Shown: piece after piece, positions 59,707 to 64,000 of the stretch
Layout: the number at the start of each line of letters is the position of its first letter
How positions within the stretch are numbered: position 1 is the stretch's first letter
Assembly: GCA_050290265.1 (NCBI GenBank)
Contig: JBNKHI010000014.1
Location: forward strand, 1 to 64,000
Source: JBNKFV01 sp050290265
Lineage (GTDB): Bacteria; Pseudomonadota; Gammaproteobacteria; Pseudomonadales; Cellvibrionaceae
DNA: 64,000 nucleotides
Direction of reading: 5' to 3'
The notes under the pieces: model-generated
Told to the model about the DNA's origin: nothing
The model's input: only the letters and a program-made list of their open reading frames with translations
The model's database searches: none
Made by a program: the position numbers and the translations under genes

Positions 59707-59907
59707 TTATTCGGACTCTTCGATCCAGGCGGCCTGAATTGCCTCGAGAATTTTCTCCCCACAACGATCAGGATCATCATCAAATTCCGGCAAGGCGATG
59801 ACCCAATTACGTAAATCCACAAAATTAACATATCTGGGATCGACATCTGGCTTGTCTTCAGCCAACTCAATCGCGATATCCAGTACGTCAGTCCAGGTCA
59901 GGCTCAT
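59707..59907 (-). CDS. iscX: Fe-S assembly regulator IscX
   Basis: A 66-residue acidic protein with the family pattern MSLTWTDVLDIAIELAEDKPD, VNFVDLRNWVIALPEFDD and the end EAIQAAWIEE. IscX binds IscS and iron and tunes cluster assembly. Last of the isc genes, 30 bases after fdx. Confidence 0.95.
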   Translation of the reverse strand: MSLTWTDVLDIAIELAEDKPDVDPRYVNFVDLRNWVIALPEFDDDPDRCGEKILEAIQAAWIEESE

Positions 59908-59937
59908 TTTCTCTCTCCTAGGATCGAAGTGCTTCGA

Positions 59938-60276
59938 TTAATGATTTTCGGAAACCATATTGATGGTGTATTTCGGGATTTCCACCACCAGATCATCCTC
60001 CCCCACCAAAGCTTGGCAGCTTAACCGACTGTCAGGCTCGAGGCCCCAGGCCTTATCTAGGTAATCATCTTCCAGTTCATCGGCTTCACTCAATGAATCA
60101 TAGCCCTCACGCACGACCACATGACAGGTCGTACATGCGCAACTCATCTCACAAGCATGCTCAATATCAACGCCCTGGCGCAAAGCTGCCCGACAAATAC
60201 TTTCACCTGGCTCGGCTTCAATAACGGCCCCCTCTGGACAAATTTCTGCGTGGGGTAAAAATACAATTTTTGGCAT
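59938..60276 (-). CDS. fdx: ISC-type [2Fe-2S] ferredoxin
   Basis: A 112-residue adrenodoxin-type ferredoxin. Cysteine ligands are in HACEMSCACTTCHV (three) and SRLSCQALV (fourth). It supplies electrons for cluster assembly on IscU. Follows hscA by 39 bases. Confidence 0.96.
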   Translation of the reverse strand: MPKIVFLPHAEICPEGAVIEAEPGESICRAALRQGVDIEHACEMSCACTTCHVVVREGYDSLSEADELEDDYLDKAWGLEPDSRLSCQALVGEDDLVVEIPKYTINMVSENH

Positions 60277-60315
60277 AACGCTTAACTCACCTCTACCAAT
60301 CTAGGGCACATATAC

Positions 60316-62175
60316 TTACGATTCAAACTCATCCAGGGAGTGCCCAGACAAAGCCTTTTTAATACTGGAATCCATTCGACGCGCCGCAAAGTCATCACTG
60401 ATATTCGCCAAATGTTGAATTTGCGCTGCAATTTCATCAGCACTCCCCGAATTATGGGCAGCTTTCAGCGCTTCAATCCCGGATTCCAGCAAAGCGTACT
60501 CTTCTGCACTTAACAACTCTCGCCCATCCGCAGCCAGAGCACCAGCTAGCGCCTCAAGAACTCGCTCAGCCTCAACTCTCTGCTCCCTGAGCGCGCGCTC
60601 TTCAATGTCAGTTTTGGCGTGTTCGAAAGACGACTGCAACATTGTCGTAATCACATCATCACTCAAGCCGTATGACGGCTTCACACTGATTTGAGCCTCA
60701 ACCCCACTGGACTCCTCACAAGCAGCAACACTTAACAACCCATCGGCATCGACCTGAAAAGTGATAGTAATAGTTGCCGCACCTGCCACCATGGCTGGGA
60801 AACCACGCAGCTCAAATCGCGCCAACGACCGGCACTCTTCAACAAGGTCACGCTCGCCCTGCAATACATGAATGGCCATTGCAGTCTGGCCATCCTTAAA
60901 TGTTGTAAACTTTTGCGCTTTGGCCACAGGAATAGTCGTATTCCGATGGATAATTTTTTCCACCAAGCCACCTCGGGTCTCTAAACCCAGGGACAAGGGA
61001 ATGACATCAAGCAGTAACCGATCGGTTTCCTGCTTATTACCCACTAATACATCCGCTTGAATAGCCGCACCCAAGGCAACAACTCGATCCGGATCTATCG
61101 TAACCAGCGGAGCACGACCAAAATATTCCCCCACTTTTTCACGTACACGAAGGCTGCGAGTCGAACCGCCGACCATAACCACATCGTCAACATCAGCCAC
61201 TTTCAAGTCAGCGTCACGCAGGGCAGATCGGCACGACTTAAGCGTGAGCGCAATCAAGGGATCAAGCAATTCAGCCAACTGCTCACGGGTCAATTGCCCA
61301 GTCCAGCCACCATAGCTAACGTCCACCGCGGTTTCCGTCGCTAGCGCCTCTTTCGCGCTACAGGCGGAGGCCATTAGCTTGCGCTGCTCTGCAGGACCTA
61401 AATCTGCAGAAATACCGGACTTATCCAAAATCCACTCAGCGACAATGCGATCAAAGTCATCACCACCCAAAGCGCTATCGCCTCCAGTAGCCAATACCTC
61501 AAACACACCTTTGGATAAACGCAAAATTGAAATATCAAACGTCCCACCACCAAGATCGTAAACCGCTATTACACTTTCATCTTTTTGATCCAGGCCATAG
61601 GCAACAGCCGCGGCGGTTGGCTCATTCAACAGGCGGAGCACTTTTAATCCGGCCAACATTGCGGCATCTTTAGTTGCCTGACGTTGCGCATCATCAAAAT
61701 AAGCGGGCACTGTAATCACAACACCTTCGAGCTCGCCACCCAATGTTGCCACTCCCCGACGAGCTAACACCCTCAAGATCTCAGCAGAAACTTCTACCGG
61801 GCTCTTCCGTCCAGCGCGGGTTTTGATATAAGGCATGCCGCCATCATCTGTATCAAACTGGTAGGGCAACTGGGAACCAACCAGCTTGATATCCTTGATA
61901 CCTCGGCCCATAAGCCTCTTAACAGACGCAATCGTGTTTAAGGGGTCAACAGAAGCCAATTTCTTAGCTGACTGCCCAACTTCTACCGATGACTCACCGT
62001 AACGCACAACTGACGGTACGATGCTATCGCCGACCTCATCCATCAACGCAACAGGATTTGAGTCAATCAGGCTGGCAATAAGCGAGTTAGTTGTACCCAA
62101 ATCAATTCCGGCAGCACGCTTACGCTCATGCGGCTCAGGCGACTGCCCGGGTTCAGAAATTTGCAACAATGCCAT
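60316..62175 (-). CDS. hscA: Fe-S assembly chaperone HscA
   Basis: A 619-residue Hsp70-family chaperone. ATPase-domain blocks GIDLGTTNSLIASL, VYDLGGGTFDISIL and VMVGGSTRSLRVRE are visible, then the substrate-binding domain (LLLDVIPLSLGLETRGGLVEKII). It binds the LPPVK motif of IscU and releases the cluster. Start chosen at ATG 62175 (MALLQISEPGQ) because upstream residues do not belong to the family. Pairs with HscB. Confidence 0.96.
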   Translation of the reverse strand: MALLQISEPGQSPEPHERKRAAGIDLGTTNSLIASLIDSNPVALMDEVGDSIVPSVVRYGESSVEVGQSAKKLASVDPLNTIASVKRLMGRGIKDIKLVGSQLPYQFDTDDGGMPYIKTRAGRKSPVEVSAEILRVLARRGVATLGGELEGVVITVPAYFDDAQRQATKDAAMLAGLKVLRLLNEPTAAAVAYGLDQKDESVIAVYDLGGGTFDISILRLSKGVFEVLATGGDSALGGDDFDRIVAEWILDKSGISADLGPAEQRKLMASACSAKEALATETAVDVSYGGWTGQLTREQLAELLDPLIALTLKSCRSALRDADLKVADVDDVVMVGGSTRSLRVREKVGEYFGRAPLVTIDPDRVVALGAAIQADVLVGNKQETDRLLLDVIPLSLGLETRGGLVEKIIHRNTTIPVAKAQKFTTFKDGQTAMAIHVLQGERDLVEECRSLARFELRGFPAMVAGAATITITFQVDADGLLSVAACEESSGVEAQISVKPSYGLSDDVITTMLQSSFEHAKTDIEERALREQRVEAERVLEALAGALAADGRELLSAEEYALLESGIEALKAAHNSGSADEIAAQIQHLANISDDFAARRMDSSIKKALSGHSLDEFES

Positions 62176-62275
62176 AATAGTTCGTATTTCCTGTGTAATT
62201 CGCGGTATTTGACGAAACCTGCAACATGATAATGCCAAGCGCCGCCCGCAATGGACTAGCTATGAAGGTTTGGCG

Positions 62276-62809
62276 TTATGCATCCAGCAACCGGCTTTCC
62301 AATTGGCGAATATCTCGACCAAGCTTGTCGACGAAGTGCAGTTTTGAAACGGTATCAAATGCGGCCTCAATATTATTGTCTGCATAATACTTCGCGAAAT
62401 CGTCCAACAAGCCCTCCCGTAACGCATCGCTCTGTTCGAACAGGTCATCAATCGCAGCCAGTGGCTCCGCGGCTTCGTGGACCTCAGCAAGGGCTTCTCG
62501 CAAAACCATTTGCGCCATCAGAAAGTCCATATCCGCGTGGGTTGTCGAATCAAAGTTGCAATCCATACCGTGAAGTTTAAGCAGGTACTCTGCCCTCTTT
62601 ATCGGCGATTTCAGCGTTTCATGGGCTTCATTCACGTACGACGCAAACTGCACAGCAATTCGTTTTTCACGGTCACCCGAACTCGCAAACTTATCCGGAT
62701 GAATATCACGCTGCAAATTCCGATAGCGTTGCGCCAAATCAGTAAGGTCTATGTCCCAACCGGGCTTAAGGCCAAAAACCTCAAAATAGTTTTGCTTAAA
62801 CTCACTCAT
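62276..62809 (-). CDS. hscB: J-domain co-chaperone HscB
   Basis: A 177-residue co-chaperone. The J-domain HPD is in LQRDIHPDKFASS, preceded by NYFEVFGLKPGWDIDL. The C-terminal helical bundle binds IscU. Start at ATG 62809 (MSEFKQNY). It stimulates HscA ATPase and brings IscU to it. Confidence 0.95.
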   Translation of the reverse strand: MSEFKQNYFEVFGLKPGWDIDLTDLAQRYRNLQRDIHPDKFASSGDREKRIAVQFASYVNEAHETLKSPIKRAEYLLKLHGMDCNFDSTTHADMDFLMAQMVLREALAEVHEAAEPLAAIDDLFEQSDALREGLLDDFAKYYADNNIEAAFDTVSKLHFVDKLGRDIRQLESRLLDA

Positions 62810-62909
62810 CTGCCTACCAGAGCACAACAATGTTTAACATGCCATACACGACCGTTATAAAAAGGCCGGACACTCTATGCCCGGCCACTATTACCCAGAA
62901 TGCCGCGCG

Positions 62910-63233
62910 TTAAACGTGAAAGCTTTCGCCGCAACCGCACTCATTTTTAACGTTGGGATTATTAAAGGCAAACCCTTCATTGAGACCTTCTTTTACGAAG
63001 TCTAACTCTGTCCCATCAAGATAGAGCAGGCTTTTGGCGTCCACAACAAGATCAAAACCATCCTGTGGAAATGCCTGATCATGACCATCCAGTTCATCTA
63101 CAAATTCAAGTACATACGATAAACCAGAGCATCCACTCGTTTTTACGCCAACGCGAATGCCTACACCCTTTCCGCGTGCCTGAATCTGCCGCTTGATATG
63201 GTCAACGGCACTCGGTGTCATGGTAACTGCCAC
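62910..63233 (-). CDS. iscA: Iron-sulfur assembly protein IscA
   Basis: A 107-residue A-type carrier with Cys in KTSGCSGLSY and NECGCGESFHV. Family length 107. It transfers clusters, mainly 4Fe-4S, to target proteins. 31 bases after iscU. Confidence 0.96.
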   Translation of the reverse strand: MAVTMTPSAVDHIKRQIQARGKGVGIRVGVKTSGCSGLSYVLEFVDELDGHDQAFPQDGFDLVVDAKSLLYLDGTELDFVKEGLNEGFAFNNPNVKNECGCGESFHV

Positions 63234-63264
63234 AAAGCCTCCTTAATGATCGACGACCAGTTAA

Positions 63265-63657
63265 TCACTCTACGTTTTCGCCACGCTTGGTGCGAATATC
63301 TTTAATCGCAGCCTTGATAGCATCCTCAGCCAATACAGAGCAGTGAATCTTCACCGGCGGCAAAGCCAGCTCCTCAGCAAGCTCTGTATTTTTAATGGCT
63401 CCCGCCTCATCAAGCGTTTTACCTTTGACCCATTCAGTCAGAAGCGAGCTTGAAGCGATAGCAGAACCACAACCATAGGTTTTGAATTTAGCATCCTCAA
63501 TAACCCCTTCAGCACTTACCTGAATCTGCAAACGCATAACATCACCACACGCGGGAGCACCCACCATACCGGTACCTACGGAGCTGGACTTATCATCCAA
63601 CTTCCCAACGTTGCGCGGATTTTCATAATGATCAATTACTTTATCACTGTACGCCAT
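63265..63657 (-). CDS. iscU: Fe-S cluster scaffold IscU
   Basis: A 130-residue scaffold with its three conserved Cys in APACGDVMRL, YGCGSAIASS and KIHCSVLAED, and the HscA-binding LPPVKIHC. Cluster forms on it from IscS sulfur. Start ATG at 63657 (MAYSDKVIDHYENPRNVG). Confidence 0.97.
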   Translation of the reverse strand: MAYSDKVIDHYENPRNVGKLDDKSSSVGTGMVGAPACGDVMRLQIQVSAEGVIEDAKFKTYGCGSAIASSSLLTEWVKGKTLDEAGAIKNTELAEELALPPVKIHCSVLAEDAIKAAIKDIRTKRGENVE

Positions 63658-63708
63658 AACAACCTCTCTTATGAGTTAACGGCTCTAGCCGCTTATTGGC
63701 AAATAAAC

Positions 63709-64000
63709 TTAATGAGCGGCCCACTCAATTTTGCTGAGATCAACGCCATCTTTATACATATCCCATAACGGCGACAAATCACGTAACTTATCAACCGCCT
63801 GGCGAATTTTTTCTATTGCAAAATCCACCTCTTCAGCCGTTGTAAAACGGCCAAAACTAAAGCGAATCGAGCTATGCGCCATTTCGTCATTTAGACCTAA
63901 CGCTCTCAACACATAGGAAGGCTCCAAGCTGGCAGATGTACATGCCGAGCCTGAAGAAACTGCCAAGTCTTTCAAGGACATAATCAGTGACTCGCCCTCT
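63709..64000 (-). CDS. iscS: Cysteine desulfurase IscS, C-terminal part (continues past the window)
   Basis: The last 96 residues of IscS, in an open frame reaching the window edge. The active Cys loop SSGSACTSASLEPSYVLRAL and the end LSKIEWAAH are visible. IscS takes sulfur from cysteine for IscU. The 5' part and a probable iscR would lie to the right, outside the window. Confidence 0.96.
   Translation of the reverse strand, partial: EGESLIMSLKDLAVSSGSACTSASLEPSYVLRALGLNDEMAHSSIRFSFGRFTTAEEVDFAIEKIRQAVDKLRDLSPLWDMYKDGVDLSKIEWAAH

Overview
The window looks like a chromosomal stretch of a heterotrophic, probably marine-type gammaproteobacterium. The main evidence is the order iscS-iscU-iscA-hscB-hscA-fdx-iscX-ndk-rlmN-pilW-rodZ-ispG-hisS-yfgM-bamB-der, which is characteristic of Gammaproteobacteria. 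Supporting evidence is fxsA next to groESL, an iron superoxide dismutase, a class I fumarase, an Anr/FNR-type box before hemN, and two large TonB-dependent receptors. Placement in or near the Cellvibrionales is an impression from protein style, not a demonstrated result.

Layout. Bases 1-371 do not read as bacterial DNA; they resemble a piece of a grass Ty3/gypsy LTR joined to the middle of an aldehyde dehydrogenase gene. Bases 372-2259 hold the tail of an aromatic meta-cleavage cluster: aldehyde dehydrogenase 3' part, LigA-like and LigB-like dioxygenase subunits, then decayed remains of a carboxymethyl-hydroxymuconate isomerase and a HpaI-type aldolase. A TonB receptor follows on the minus strand (2379-4442). 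Bases 5484-11308 are a three-gene operon (circularly permuted ATP-grasp, alpha-E, transglutaminase-DUF2126) predicted to make or modify a peptide or amide product. Bases 12287-15228 are an HPr-rel-A system: a Tat-type secreted protein followed by overlapping genes for a PqqD-like chaperone, an HPr-kinase-like enzyme and a nucleotidyltransferase. This is the best candidate here for a poorly described system.

From 15390 to 23292 come a small secreted protein, hemN with its Anr/FNR box, an SDR, a Rieske protein, a MetE-like protein, a membrane-anchored protein with a decayed inverted partial copy, and a type-B carboxylesterase. Next to it (23500-27913) is a cell-surface signalling set: ECF sigma factor, FecR-like anti-sigma factor and an STN-bearing TonB receptor. 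The receptor gene contains a second ribosome binding site, start codon and signal peptide inside its reading frame.

Bases 28356-49964 are mixed housekeeping and accessory genes: YbaK-type deacylase, an isolated flagellin, dinG, acyltransferase, kynureninase-like enzyme, DUF2254, DUF3549, SYLF, EF-hand protein, pyrB, sbcB, fumarase, a Lar-like zinc-ribbon protein, a coiled-coil membrane protein, sodB, groESL with a sigma-32-like promoter, fxsA, a DUF481 outer-membrane protein and a hypothetical protein. From 50002 to the right edge lies the long minus-strand operon from iscS (cut by the window end) to der, joining Fe-S cluster assembly, RNA modification, isoprenoid synthesis, pilus and cell-shape factors and outer-membrane assembly. 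I saw no rRNA, tRNA, CRISPR array, insertion sequence or prophage.
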